A DNA stretch of 64,000 nt from Portunus trituberculatus (GCF_017591435.1 NC_059268.1:11572684-11636683); one strand, 5' to 3'; counted from the stretch's first letter, positions 1-13,659 are shown. The notes: a model not told the origin generated them from the letters alone. Translations and numbers: made by a program.

Positions 1-182
1 GTAAATATTATGATGGAGGGAGAATATACAGGGATAGAATAAGGAGAGAAAGAAGAGAACAAGAGGAATATTAAAGGGACGGAGAAGGAGGATGAGAGAA
101 AGGAGAAAGAGAGAAGACATGGCAGCTGCAGATAGGAAGGCGGTAGATAAAAAAGAAAAGGGCATTGAATTTAGGCTGTGTA

Positions 183-368
183 AGGTTAGGTTAGGTTAAA
201 TTACAGGGTGACAGCAGGTAATAGTGTAAAGGACAGAGCTAATGCTAGGTTAGATCATATTAAACAGGGAGGCAGAAGGCAATGTATAAACAACATGTAG
301 CTTTGGTTAGGTTAGTTTCGACAGGCAGGTTAGGTTAGGTTAGACAGGTAGGTTAGGTTAGGTTAGAT
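183..368 (+). repeat. Interstitial telomere-like TTAGG repeats, degenerate
   Basis: Short runs of AGGTT (TTAGG in another phase) occur at 183-198 and 304-368, broken by single changes and by short spacers such as GACAGGT. TTAGG is the canonical arthropod telomere unit. The runs are only 3-4 units long, so this is an interstitial site and not a chromosome end. It may be a repaired break or a relic of telomere-derived sequence. Confidence 0.6.
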
Positions 369-1102
369 ATGGAGGTGAGGTTAGAAGTGTGTAGTTAGCT
401 GGAACACTACAGAATGAAAAGTTCACCAAGATTAAATAATAAATGCATGCTTCATTAGAGAGAAGAGAAAGGTTAACAGTCCACCTTCAAAATTCCGGTG
501 ATGACTTTCTGTTTCTACTTACCCTCTACTCCATCTGTCCACAACTTATTGAGACTGAAATTTCGCCTTTATGTGACTGGTGAGGAAATGAGAAACAGAG
601 ATACAAATGATTGAGAATGTCTGTTGAAAATTACCTTAACATTGATGTAACGCAGTTCAGGACCATATATACTGTAACTTTTGTGGCCGCACTTACCTCG
701 ACTGGTTTCAGTTCTCTAGCTGAAGTGACAGTGTTTCTAAGGATGTTTTGTCCTATTTACAGATAAACAAGTCTTTTTGCATTATTAAATAGAATAACAC
801 TACTGAAAAACACATCTAACCAACTCTGTAGCCTTTGAAAATAGTCATGTCGAGAGAGTGAAGCGAACTGGAATACATGTCTTTGTTATTTGGTTTATAT
901 TACACAAGACCAAGTGTAGAAATCAGATGTGGTCTTCAAATCTTTGCGGATAAATATAAAGATCAGGACGTCTCTAGAAAATCTGATGGCATTGATATAA
1001 AACAGCGTAGATCAGACTCTAACCAGAAAGAACTTTGTGTGGAAATTAGTTACGTTTATTGAGAAATTCACAAAACTCATATGGTTGATTACTTCTTGGG
1101 CA
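369..1102. other. Unassigned AT-rich stretch
   Basis: I see no repeat, RNA or mobile element here. A 61-codon open frame at 877-1062 (+) has no recognisable motif and no convincing splice signals, so I do not call it. This stretch lies downstream of the GPCR-like tail on the minus strand and could hold its 3' untranslated region. No clear polyadenylation site was identified. Confidence 0.4.
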
Positions 1103-1415
<313 letters not shown>

Positions 1416-1642
1416 GTTATGTGTACTTAACATGGAAAGATAAAAGCTTCCTATCAAAAGAGAGAGAAAAAATGATAAGGAAAAGTGAAAAGATCAAGCA
1501 CCGAGTCAGTCTAACGAGAGAAAAATACACTTCAAACTGCAGGTGGCGAGGCGAGGCAGGATATGAAGTGGACATAAGCTGGTAAACTGTATGAAACGTG
1601 GACTTATCGCACGGGAGGGAAAGAAAATTGGCTGAAAATCGC

Positions 1643-1644
<2 letters not shown>

Positions 1645-1715
<71 letters not shown>
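1645..1715. repeat. (CA)n microsatellite, 71 bp
   Basis: This is a pure CA run followed by purine-rich DNA (GAGGGAGGAAGAGG) up to about 1770. Confidence 0.97.
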
Positions 1716-1719
<4 letters not shown>

Positions 1720-3739
1720 GAGAGGGAGGAAGAGGAAGAAAGGGAGAGACTGAAAAAATTGATGGAGAGGAGTGAAGATGACAGTAAGTAGGATCATGAA
1801 AGTTTATAAGCCAGGTTGACGTATATATAGAGAAGGTAAGAACGAACAACAGGAGGAGGAAGAGGAGCACGAGGAGGAAAACACATAAGGAAAATAAGAA
1901 AATACCGCAGGAAATGCCAATAAGACCGGAAAACAGATGATAATGCCAGGAAACAATATCGATAACAGCAATGGAAGAAAGCTCTGCAGTATTTGCGGTT
2001 AATGTTGTTAGTAGAGATCTAGCAAAGCACAAATGTACGTACTAGAAGCAAGATCCCGAATGCCTTGAGGAAAGTCAGCTGATGGAGACTTCATTATGCA
2101 TAAGAGCTTGTTTTTCTATCTTCCAGCAAACTACACTCCTTTCTCGTTGTTTTACGTGACATTTACTGCTGATATTTCGTTGCTGCAGAATTCATATCAC
2201 CCTATCGTATCTAATTATTGTCTGTTATGAAGAAAAAATCGAAGAAAATTTTCAGAATAAAATGTGGAGTTCTTTGCATGACGAGTTTAGCGATTCTTGA
2301 CCTTTTCCTGATTTCTAATCCTTCTGCTTATGGTGTTACCTTATATTCTCCGTTGGGGTCCTCCGATCACAATCTCATATCTGTATCTCATCCTATCTAT
2401 CCACCTCCTTAGCAGCAATTTTTTTTTTAACTAATTTTTGTTGCTCTTAGCCAGTTCCCTCCTCCAGAAGAGATATAAACGGTGTATTTTTTTTAGAATA
2501 ATGATGTGTCACTGTTTTCTCATACAAGATAGAATAGATCAGTGGTATTGATTATATAGAAGTAGTTCTGTACAAAATCCTTATTCTATTCATTATTTCT
2601 TTTGATGTTATAGAGGACAATTGTATAGAAGAATGTATTGAAGTGCATGAGATCTCGAATAACAGATTTTCATTGTTAGCACACATAAAACTGACCTTTA
2701 TAATGGATTATTTTCTATTTGGTGTAAAAAGAGTTCTTAAGACGTGGACAGAAAACGTGACTGTAAACAGCTTGGTGTTGCACTTAGTACAGCAAATGAA
2801 GTTTCCTCGAGCTGAATGACGAAAAAGTAAAAGAAAACGTGCAATGCAACATCCACCAGTGGTTGAGATATTTGGTTACATTATGTATCTCATACAAAAC
2901 GATAAAATAGCTGAAATTATTCAGTAATTTCTGATTTTCTTGCACCTGGGAAGGACATGGAGCCTAATGTGTGTAACCGGGCAGACCTTCTTCCAATCCA
3001 AGTCGAAACAAATTGCAGTTGCCAGCGCGAAACAATGGCGCTTCTTTTTATGGTCTGGGCAAAGGTCGTCCTCCATCGCTGGAATGACTTGTACTGGGTG
3101 GCCGTGTTGGTTGCAGACTCACAGCTTAGAAGGATGCGGCGTGTTTCGTGGCCCCATGAGAGCGTGAATTATCAGTACACCTGACCTGGTCTTAAGGGAG
3201 TCTGTCATGGTCTTTTCTTGAGCTATTTTAGATTTGAGAAGAAAAAAATCTTGAAAGTAAGTTTTCCTTTCTTTCATACCAAAGAACAGAGTCACGTTTA
3301 TCCTACCTTACATTTTTCCTTTTTTTTTTTTTTGTTGTGAGACCAGCATTGCATCATACTTCAGAATAATGGATATACAATATGTTGCTCCGAATGAGAA
3401 TAATAATTTGCCAGCACGAGTGTAATGTTTTATTGGTTGTTATTTCGCTGTTTCGCAAGGAAGAACATAATATTGTATTAATTTCCTCGAATTTAGTTGC
3501 TGAAATTTTAAGCTTGGGCTGCAATTCTTGGAATTTATACAATATTCAATGATGTATTTTTGTTTTCATCCATCTGACGCAATACAAATCCGGAGGAGAA
3601 AATCAGTGACATAATATTTCATTCATGATTAATTGTTTTCATAGAATTTACCTGGTCAGACAGAAGAAAAATAGATATACTAGCGACAATGAAAGTCTAA
3701 ACAAACTCTTCTATGATTACATTTCTTTCTTTCTCGCAT
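1716..3739. other. Unassigned stretch
   Basis: It contains a purine-rich lead-in (1716-1880) and then ordinary AT-rich DNA with short homopolymers. Two overlapping 75-codon frames at 2940-3184 (+) sit in a slightly GC-richer patch but show no motif. A minus-strand acceptor-like pyrimidine run abutting CAG|GTAAAT is at 3651/3652. No gene is supported. Confidence 0.4.
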
Positions 3740-4095
3740 TGGTTACGGGCGGAGTGTGTTCAATTCACCTTCCATCCAGCACACCCACGCTGCCTTGTGC
3801 CATCCTCCTCGGTGGCTGCCGCGTCTATTTGCTTGCTGCTATGCGATTGTGGTGGTGGTAGGCTGCCCGAGCGTGCCCTGGCCATTCACTCCTGGGACCA
3901 AAGCAGTGATAACTGTGTAATCAACGGGGCACCGCACCCGCAAGGCCCACACTCTCGCCAGAAATGGCTCGGTCCTCGTGGAGATCCGGCTGCTCACTGG
4001 CCTGCTGTGTTATCTGCACACGCAACGCCACTGGCTTAACGGGGAAGCGCTACCATTCACGCGTCGTCACGTTTTCACGTTACCGGACTCACACA
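3740..4095. other. GC-rich patch, function unknown
   Basis: This patch is clearly richer in G+C than its surroundings, with several CpG-containing words such as GCGTCGTCACG near 4058. A 108-codon open frame at 3713-4039 (+) crosses it, but the peptide is low in recognisable pattern and no splice sites define it. It could be an old exon, a transposon relic or a regulatory island. Confidence 0.3.
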
Positions 4096-4453
4096 CGTGA
4101 AATACATTTCTAAACAACAAACAGAGGAAAGAGGGAGGACTAGAACAAAAGGCCTCCGGGGAAGAAATATTGGTTATGCATCCCTTTGTGTACCGGACAG
4201 CGAGATGGCAGTGAAAGAGAGTCCCCTACCGCAGTGTGTCTGTAGATGATAAATGTATTATAACCGAGACCCTTTTACCAAGGACCAGCGTACTTCACAA
4301 AGCACAACACATCCTGCAGCTGCGGCAGGAGTTCACAATGAGATGCAATACCAAGACAGCACCGCCACTGCGTCAAAATAAGCTGCAAGCAAAGTCTTGC
4401 CGTGGTGAAAGCAATAACAAAGGAAATGCATAAACTAACACTATACCCCATTG

Positions 4454-4487
4454 TTGTGTGTGTGTGTGTGTGTGTGTGCGTGTGTGT
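4454..4487. repeat. (GT)n microsatellite, short, imperfect
   Basis: This GT run has one GC interruption. It directly precedes the SINE fragment and forms the left wall of a GT-SINE-GT sandwich. Confidence 0.9.
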
Positions 4488-4515
4488 AATTCACTGTTTG
4501 ATCTGCTGCAGTCTC

Positions 4516-4520
<5 letters not shown>
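4488..4520 (-). mobile_element. 33-bp 3'-end fragment of a tRNA-derived SINE
   Basis: The sequence TTCACTGTTTGATCTGCTGC and the following CAGTCTCTGACG are identical to the 3' end of the SINE at 11763-12054. Only about 33 bp remain. GT repeats flank it on both sides, so in SINE orientation the element end runs straight into CA repeats. The match to the fuller copy is seen directly. That the CA run began as the SINE tail is inference. Confidence 0.75.
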
Positions 4521-4594
<74 letters not shown>

Positions 4595-4680
4595 TGTTTG
4601 TTTGCGTATGTGCCTCCATTTGTGTGCTTGCGTGTGCGTGCGTGTTTGTGCGTATATGTGTGTGTGTGTGTGCGTGTTAT
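4520..4680. repeat. (GT)n microsatellite with degenerate right half
   Basis: GT is pure to about 4591. It then decays through GTTT, GC and TATG variants to about 4680. The decay suggests an older, point-mutated end of the array. Confidence 0.95.
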
Positions 4681-7516
4681 ACAGACAAGCAGACAGGTAG
4701 TTAGACACACAAGCATCGGGAACTTTAAAACAATGTTGTGTATTTTATTTAGAGAATGTGGTCGGAGTGTGTTCCTCAGCAGTCCTCTTGTCTTGCGCAC
4801 TTTTTATGTATATTATTAGCATTATAATGTTTGATATTCCTAGGTGTCTTATGATGAGCACGTAGGAAGATGTCATTACCAGTATATACTGCTACAATGA
4901 GGGGAAATTCAGTTTAATTTCAGAGGTGTTTTAATAATCCTTCGGGTGTGAGTCGAGAAACAGTAACGCATACTCGCCCAGAAATTACCAATTAAGAGAA
5001 TAAAGAGATAAGGATAATAGTAATTTACTGCTCTAATAATGAGATGTTAGATTCTTGATGGGAGTAAGTAAGAAGTCTTGTGAGTAGACATGGCCCTGAA
5101 GTCTGGAGATTCTTCCTGCAGCAGAGGAACCATTCACCTACACTCAGATTTGTTTGTACCAGTGAACATATTTTCAGAGGTCGACTTTCTTGACTGTTCT
5201 GGTGTTTATCCAAGCTGCGTGTGTTTACCGACGGGACGAGGGGAAGTGGAGTGTGGGAAGGAGGACATCGCTGAGACAAATCCCCAATGTTCTGAGCGGG
5301 ACTGAGGGCTCTGAACCAGACATTCGGTGCACGAGTCAAGGAGCCTCTTGGACTCTGCGTGCCTTTAGTGGTACAGCCAAACACTTCACCTTCCCTCACA
5401 TTGCCTCGCTTCCCGCTTATGTTGGCTTGGTGTATCGTACTTTTTTCCGATATCAAGTAAATAGAACTACAGGACGTGGATTCCGTGTTATTGTGTACAT
5501 GACATCCAGTCGTTAATGAAGTCCCGACTAACCACACGGGAATCCAAGCTGGGATCTCACAAATGAACAGTCAAGCTCTCCTGTGAACGTCATTGCTTAC
5601 AAGTATACATTTGTAATTAAACATTGAACGACACGCTTCTATGGCTCTGACCTCGCTAGAAAAAAAAGTTATGTGATTGTAATGATAAAGGCAGCTTTTT
5701 TTTACTTTCACTACCTCCACACCTACATAACACCTCACGGACAGTGCCTCCATGCATAAGATCAGTCAGATAGAAGAAACAACATGTTAGGAATTTATTA
5801 GAAAAAAAATAGGTAATAAATGTGAGCGATGGGAAAATTTTATTTCGAAATTAAAACTTTTTTCAATGATAATGATTTGTTTCAATTAAAGTTCATTGTT
5901 AGCAGGTGTTGCATGACATGTGAGGGATTTAGAGCTGTAAGTATAATTGATTAACGCGAAAACTCGAAATGATGTTAATTTTTTTATGAGCTCTACAGAA
6001 TTCAATGATCAGGTCGTCAGTCCGTCAGTAAGCAAGATAATTGAAACTGGAAATTAACTATTTATTCTATATCAAGGTTCCATTTGCTGATGAGGTCATT
6101 AATAAGATTCATCACATGTTTGACAACGAACCACACGTCATCGATCCTCTTTCCTCGCGTCAAGAGAATAAAAGAAGATTACAAGGAGAATCTTTATCTT
6201 CTTACCTTCTCCATTATACTTAACTATTTGTATTGATCTGTTCATCCACATGTTTGTTAGAGATCTTGTCCTTGTAAACATCTCTATATTTCCATTTCCA
6301 TTTTTTTTTTCGTGATCTGATCCATCTCACGTTATAACTTTATGTGTGTCTGTATCTATCCATCTATCTTTGTCTGTCCGTTCGTCTGCTGTCTGTTAAT
6401 TAATTTATACTAATACGTTACCTATCCTTTTTTTCATCTCTGTCAACTGTCATGTTATCAAAGCATTGTCTATCTACCAAACTGTCTATCCAGTCATCAG
6501 TAACCGAGCAGGGCGCAGCTCGTCAGTCTCGGCACATTTTATGGAACTCACGTGGCAGAGAAAAAAACATTTTCCTTGGATCTCCCACTGCCTGACTGCC
6601 GAGGGGAAGGGCGTAACAAGACCCGTCGTGGCTTGTTAGCGTGTCAGGTGAGGGAGAGCAGAGGTGAGGGGGATGGTGAACTATCTAGTGGTGCTTGCAG
6701 GGAGAGTAGAAGTGGGTGTGTTCGCTGCAGTCTTTCACCGTTGGTGTTGATAAGTGTGAAGTGTAACTGGCGGGACTGTGCTGATGATGGAATTTGTGTA
6801 TGAGTTTGTGAGAAGCGTTGATGAGTGTTGAGAGCTTTTCTGAGGCTTGGATGACTGTGGCTGGTGATGATACTGGCTCTCCGGGATTAACTCAGTATAG
6901 ACAGTAATGGCGGGAGAGAATGAGTGTGTAGGAATTTGTTATGGGCAGATGCATTGTATTGACTCAGGTTATCGGAGTGTTGCTCATTAAACTCTGCCGC
7001 TATGAAGCTCCTCTTAAACAACAAGTTGTTTTGTTTGGCACAGTTTTCGCCAAAAGAAAAAAAAGTAGCTTATCTTTTATGGTTCATCTGTACAAAGGTC
7101 GTACATCTGCTATATTCTCATAAGTCGCCTTACTTCGCTTAAAAAAATAATCTTTCTCTGGAGTCAATATTGTAAAAATCCTAAGTTTTTTCCTTTCACC
7201 CCAAATATTTATTTAAACACATGATTCCAAAGCATGTGTAAGTATATTTTCTCGGTATAACGCTCGTTAGAAAAAAAAAAATCATATCTTCAGTATTCAT
7301 AAGAAAATAAATAGATTCCCACTTAACACACAGATCACGACACTCACGGACGAAGGATGCAAGTATTGGGAAAGGATGTGAAACTATTTTGAATACCATA
7401 CCACATTATAAAACCCGTCATTGGTGTTCGCTAGTTATTTACCCAAGTCTTCCTGGTGGATGATTCAAGAGACGAGCTTCACCCTGACTATTAAAAAACA
7501 GTGGCCACAAACTCAC
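4681..7516. other. Unassigned stretch with one long anonymous open frame
   Basis: Apart from the open frame at 5025-5537 described separately, I see only AT-rich DNA, T-runs and a GC-richer patch near 6520-6800. The latter has an arthropod Inr-like TCAGTC at 6523-6528 and a consensus donor CAG|GTGAGG at 6647/6648, but no downstream promoter element or motif that would support a gene call. Confidence 0.35.
5025..5537 (-). CDS. Anonymous 170-codon open frame, coding status doubtful
   Basis: This minus-strand frame starts with ATG at 5537-5535 and runs 170 codons. It is the longest frame in the window that is not built from a simple repeat. The predicted peptide is rich in Ser, Thr, Arg and Cys. 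It has no signal peptide, no clear membrane segment and no domain that I recognise. A 108-codon frame lies on the opposite strand over 5190-5516, so openness may reflect composition. No promoter, acceptor or donor defines it. It could be a chance frame or a decayed mobile-element gene. Confidence 0.15.
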   Translation of the reverse strand: MWLVGTSLTTGCHVHNNTESTSCSSIYLISEKSTIHQANISGKRGNVREGEVFGCTTKGTQSPRGSLTRAPNVWFRALSPAQNIGDLSQRCPPSHTPLPLVPSVNTRSLDKHQNSQESRPLKICSLVQTNLSVGEWFLCCRKNLQTSGPCLLTRLLTYSHQESNISLLEQ

Positions 7517-7679
7517 CTGTCCTGGCCTTCCATCCTGCGAACCTTTTGAATTTCTTTCCAACTTTTATGAACGCTTTCTTGTGCAGAATTTGAAGCACTG
7601 GCCAGCGTCCCAAGACAATTGTTTGCATCAGCCCCGCACGAGCGATGACCTTTGCGGCAGGCGCTTTCTCTCTCTCAGC
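7517..7679 (-). CDS. Candidate internal exon encoding a basic peptide segment
   Basis: On the minus strand a pyrimidine-rich acceptor (TTTCTTTGTTTTCTGCTACAG) ends at 7680, and a consensus donor ACAG|GTGAGT lies at 7517/7516. Between them are 163 nt. Only one of the three frames is open throughout; the other two hit TGA. The open frame begins on a whole codon and ends one base into a codon (phase 0 in, phase 1 out). It gives about 54 residues with AEREKAPAAKV at the start and the strongly basic KKAFIKVGKKFKRFAGWKAR near the end. I do not recognise the family. The helix-like Lys/Arg/Phe pattern resembles a cationic amphipathic segment, but that alone does not make it an antimicrobial peptide. 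Neighbouring exons were not found. Upstream on this strand lies the 215-bp GT/CT array. Confidence 0.4.
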
Positions 7680-7731
7680 CTGTAGCAGAAAACAAAGAAA
7701 TATTGGAATGAAAGTGTTATATTCTTTGTAC

Positions 7732-7951
<220 letters not shown>

Positions 7952-8264
7952 CCGTGTGCATGTGTGCGTGTATGTGTTTGTGTGTAAATGTCATCTAAAA
8001 TGAATTACTGTCATTTAAGCTTATATTAATTTCAACAGTATATAAAATTCTAGGAGTTATTCATTTCAGTCATATTTTATCTTTTGTTTTTGTTTGTTTA
8101 TTAGTCTTTTTAATAATTTCACTGTAAATTTGTATTCATTTGATACTCTTTTGTTTCTTTCAGCATAAAAGAACCTGCAACTGGTGCTGCATCACGACTA
8201 GGTTATTCAGTAAGTTAATTAGAAATAATCGTTTTATAATATTTTTTCTGTCTATCTTTTCCAG

Positions 8265-8320
8265 GTATGTCGTGAGGCGGAGGTGAGGGCAGGCGTGTTC
8301 ACGGACGCTGCTTTTTTCAG
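8265..8320 (+). CDS. Candidate 56-nt exon between strong splice sites
   Basis: The acceptor TTCTGTCTATCTTTTCCAG ends at 8264, and a donor CAG|GTAAAG follows at 8320/8321. One frame is open across the 56 nt and reads VCREAEVRAGVFTDAAFF; the two others contain stops. Exon start and exon end both carry CAG followed by GTA (GTATGT, GTAAAG), so each boundary could also act as a recursive splice point. I recognise no protein family, and the short length makes chance likely. No neighbouring exon was found on this strand. Confidence 0.25.
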
Positions 8321-8418
8321 GTAAAGCAATACTTCTCTTCCTATTGTGGCTGAAACTATTGTTAGTCTTTTCACTTTCTATTATCTTTGTATATTACGAT
8401 ATTATTTGTCTAAGTTAA

Positions 8419-10933
<2,515 letters not shown>

Positions 10934-11122
10934 ATCTCCTCCTCCTCCTCCTCCTCCTCCTCCTCCTCCTCCTCCTCCTCCTCCTCCTCCTCCTCCTCCT
11001 CCTCCTCCTCCTCCCTCCTCCTCCTCCTCCTTCTCCTCCTCCTCCTCCTCCTCCTCCTCCTCCTCCTCCTCCTCCTCCTCCTCCTCCTCCTCCTCCTCCT
11101 CCTCCTCCTCCTCCTCCTCCTC
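10934..11122. repeat. (CCT)n trinucleotide array, about 189 bp
   Basis: TCC/CTC repeats carry two small interruptions near 11013 and 11032. Poly-Ser, poly-Leu and poly-Pro frames on the plus strand and poly-Glu and poly-Gly frames on the minus strand are all repeat translation. A pyrimidine-rich shoulder extends left to about 10800. Confidence 0.97.
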
Positions 11123-11762
11123 GCAGTATATGTTTATTTTTTTCTCGGTCATCTTTCTCCTGCTCCTCCTTCGGTAATGAACCTCTTTCCTTTCCGGTAA
11201 TAAAAGTAGCGTTTCATAATAATGTCGTGAAGGAAGATGCATAGCAATAGACAAATATCCCCGCGCCACGAGTAACTTCCCCCTCAGCAGTCGCTCCTCC
11301 ACCCTCCGTATATTCGTCAGGAGGAAGACAATGAAAACACCGTTGCAAGAGTGATACTTTGAAGAGCTGCCTTGGAGTGTCAGATTTTTCAAGGCAACAC
11401 TAGAGGCGAGACACAATCTGGTCTACGCTAAGAGGAGACTCATTTTCCTGAAGAGTCTCTGCAGGAATGAAGAGGACTCGAGGAACCTTTGAAATTTTCC
11501 TGCCGGATGTATTTCATATTTGTGTAAGTAACTCTGGTGGTGGGAGGCGAGTGTTTGTACCCATTATACTCCCTTTGAAGTTCCCTGAAGACACGGCATC
11601 GCTTTCTCAAGGATTGGGTTCACGTGAAGAGCAAAACACGCAAGGAGAAATGAGATGAATATTTGGAGATTCTGTGTACTAATCTATTCATTCACCTGTA
11701 TTTTAGTTGTTTACGGAAGTGTATGTGATATTTGCGTTTCAACTAAGGCACTGTGTTCATGT
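11123..11762. other. Unassigned stretch
   Basis: This is mixed-composition DNA between the CCT array and the SINE. A minus-strand open frame enters from the array and ends near 11416, but its non-repeat part has no recognisable motif. No gene is supported. Confidence 0.4.
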
Positions 11763-12052
11763 TTCACTGTTTGATCTGCTGCAGTCTCTGACGAGACAGC
11801 CAGACGTTACCCTACGGAACGAGCTCAGAGCTCATTATTTCCGATCTTCGGATAGTCCTGAGACCAGGCACACACCACACACCAGGACAACAAGGTCACA
11901 ACTCCTCGATTTACATCCCGTACCTACTCACTGCTAGGTGAACAGGGGCTACACGTGAAAGGAGACACACCCAAATATCTCCACCCGGCCGGGGAATCGA
12001 ACCCCGGTCCTCTGGTCTGTGAAGCCAGCGCTCTAACCACTGAGCTACCGGG

Positions 12053-12054
<2 letters not shown>
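11763..12054 (-). mobile_element. tRNA-derived SINE, near full length
   Basis: Read on the minus strand from 12054, the element opens with a tRNA-like head (12054-11982). It has a GGCCCGG acceptor strand, an A-box region TAGCTCAGTGGTTAG, an anticodon-like loop reading CAC, and a perfect B-box GGTTCGATTCC (forward 11993-12003). The T-arm stem CCGGGG/CCCCGG pairs and the acceptor pairs at five or six positions. About 220 bp of unrelated body follow, ending in CAGATCAAACAGTGAA. A GT array on the plus strand (CA in SINE orientation) abuts the 5' head. The last 33 bp recur at 4488-4520. Pol III boxes and the composite structure identify a SINE. I recall this body as abundant in crab genomes, which a library search would confirm. 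No target-site duplication is visible because the right flank is microsatellite. Confidence 0.8.

Positions 12055-12100
<46 letters not shown>
12055..12100. repeat. (GT)n microsatellite abutting the SINE head
   Basis: This is a pure GT run of 46 bp with no spacer between it and the tRNA-like 5' end of the SINE. Confidence 0.95.
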
Positions 12101-12103
<3 letters not shown>

Positions 12104-13382
12104 GTTGTTTATCTTGTACCAGTTAAGACACAAACGAAGACGTCCTAAAAACCGTTCGTTATACACAACTCGTTAAGGGAGAAGCGTATTGTCTGAGTTC
12201 TGCTGTTAGGTCAGGAGTTTCACCTTGCCTTTGTTTCGACGGTTCCTCATCCTTCTCTGCTCTCTTCATTCTCTTCTCCTCGCTTATGGTCCAAATATTT
12301 GTTTCTCTCCAGAGCAAGGATGGTTTTGACATCACAGGTGACTTGAATGTAATTAATGTCGAGAGTGTGAGTTAATTAATTTCTTTGTTGTTGGATCTTC
12401 TTTGTACGGCAGTTTTTTATTTTATATATTTTATTTGTTCTTGCATTTGATTATTAGTGTGGGTATATAGATATCAAATTTTTCTAATACAATTCTTCTC
12501 TGCTTTCTGTCTTCCCCATAATGCCTTTTGCGCAAAAAAGGATAAAAAGACGTCATCCTTAGCATATGTTGTGATGCACTTAGGTAAATGATGCAGCTGA
12601 AGCAAGGAGACTGCGACATGGAGGGTGAAGCAGGGAGACTGCGACAGGGAAGGTAGAGAGACAGGGAGGCTGAAGCAGACCTGAAGTAAGGGCTGAGGCA
12701 GGGCTGAAAGGTGAAGCACGTTTGGTGATGACATGTGGCCTCCTCACCCCGACACACACTGCCCTCCTCTCTTTCACTCTATCTCTTTCCCTTCCTTTCT
12801 AAAACCAAAACTCCAGCACTAAGAATAAATTTAGGCATAACGTACACCTCTTTTCAGGCATGCTCGGCCGTACGGAGACAAAACAAGAGAAAGCATCCGA
12901 TATTTGTATGGCTATATTTATCCCCCTTTACTCTCGCTAAGCAGCAGGGAGGCTCTGCTAGAGGAGACTGGAGGCTGGCTAGGGACGGGGGAGGAGAAAC
13001 TATGATTACACATTTTGTTCCCGTGTACGTTTATATATGTGAGGGTGGGAAGGAAAATTTCAGGGGAGGGCTGGAAGAGATTGTCCTATCTAACACACCG
13101 GGGGACTGCTTTCAGGACGGGAGGAAGAAATTGTGTTGAGGGGAGAGAGAGAGAGAAGAGGGGGAAAGAGGAACGGAGAAGAAAATATTGTACGAGAGGG
13201 AGAAAGAGGGGTAGGGAGAGATAGACCGAGAGACAGGGAGACAGGCAAACGCTCAGAGGCACTCACTCCAGTTGCATCACCTCCAACAGTCTCAAAAGGT
13301 GAAAGCAGATTATCCCCTTGAGTGCCAGTGACACCCTTGTTGATTCATTCGAGTAACCTGAACGACTTTGCTGAGGTGATTT
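12101..13382. other. Unassigned stretch with a two-unit 28-bp repeat and a purine-rich segment
   Basis: At 12599-12654 a unit of the form GAAGCARGGAGACTGCGACA occurs twice in tandem with a period of 28 bp. Related GAAGCAG words continue to about 12720. From 13130 to 13250 the plus strand is almost all purine. A 134-codon frame at 12735-13139 (+) has no recognisable domain. Confidence 0.45.
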
Positions 13383-13620
13383 GTAACTACACGTCCTCAG
13401 ACTTTCAACTGCTCGGTTCTTTTGGTGTTATTAGTGTCATGTAGAATTGCACAGTTAACTTGAACGATGATAAGCTTAAGGAAATCACGTAATAGGCAAG
13501 AATCGTAACTACACGTCGTCAAACTTTCAACTGCTCTGTTCTTTTATAGTGATAATGGTGTCTTGTAGAATTGCGTAGTTAACTTGAACGATAATATGCT
13601 TGAGGAAAACACGTGGTAGT
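13383..13620 (+). repeat. Two-copy direct tandem duplication, period 122 bp
   Basis: GTAACTACACGTC starts at 13383 and again at 13505. The words CTTTCAACTGCTC, TGTAGAATTGC and GTTAACTTGAACGAT recur at the same offset. The copies differ at scattered positions, so the duplication is not recent. Confidence 0.85.
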
Positions 13621-13659
13621 CATAGGGGTCTTCAGAACGTAGGGGAATAAGGTTAGGTA

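Noticed and set aside
6523..6653. Promoter and first exon (Inr-like TCAGTC, donor CAG|GTGAGG)
   Set aside because: Both motifs are short and common; no downstream promoter element and no partner exon seen.
11982..12054. Functional tRNA gene (loop reads CAC)
   Set aside because: The tRNA-like part continues into a SINE body whose end recurs at 4488, the anticodon stem has a mismatch, and the sequence is not a standard arthropod tRNA-Val. It is the SINE head.
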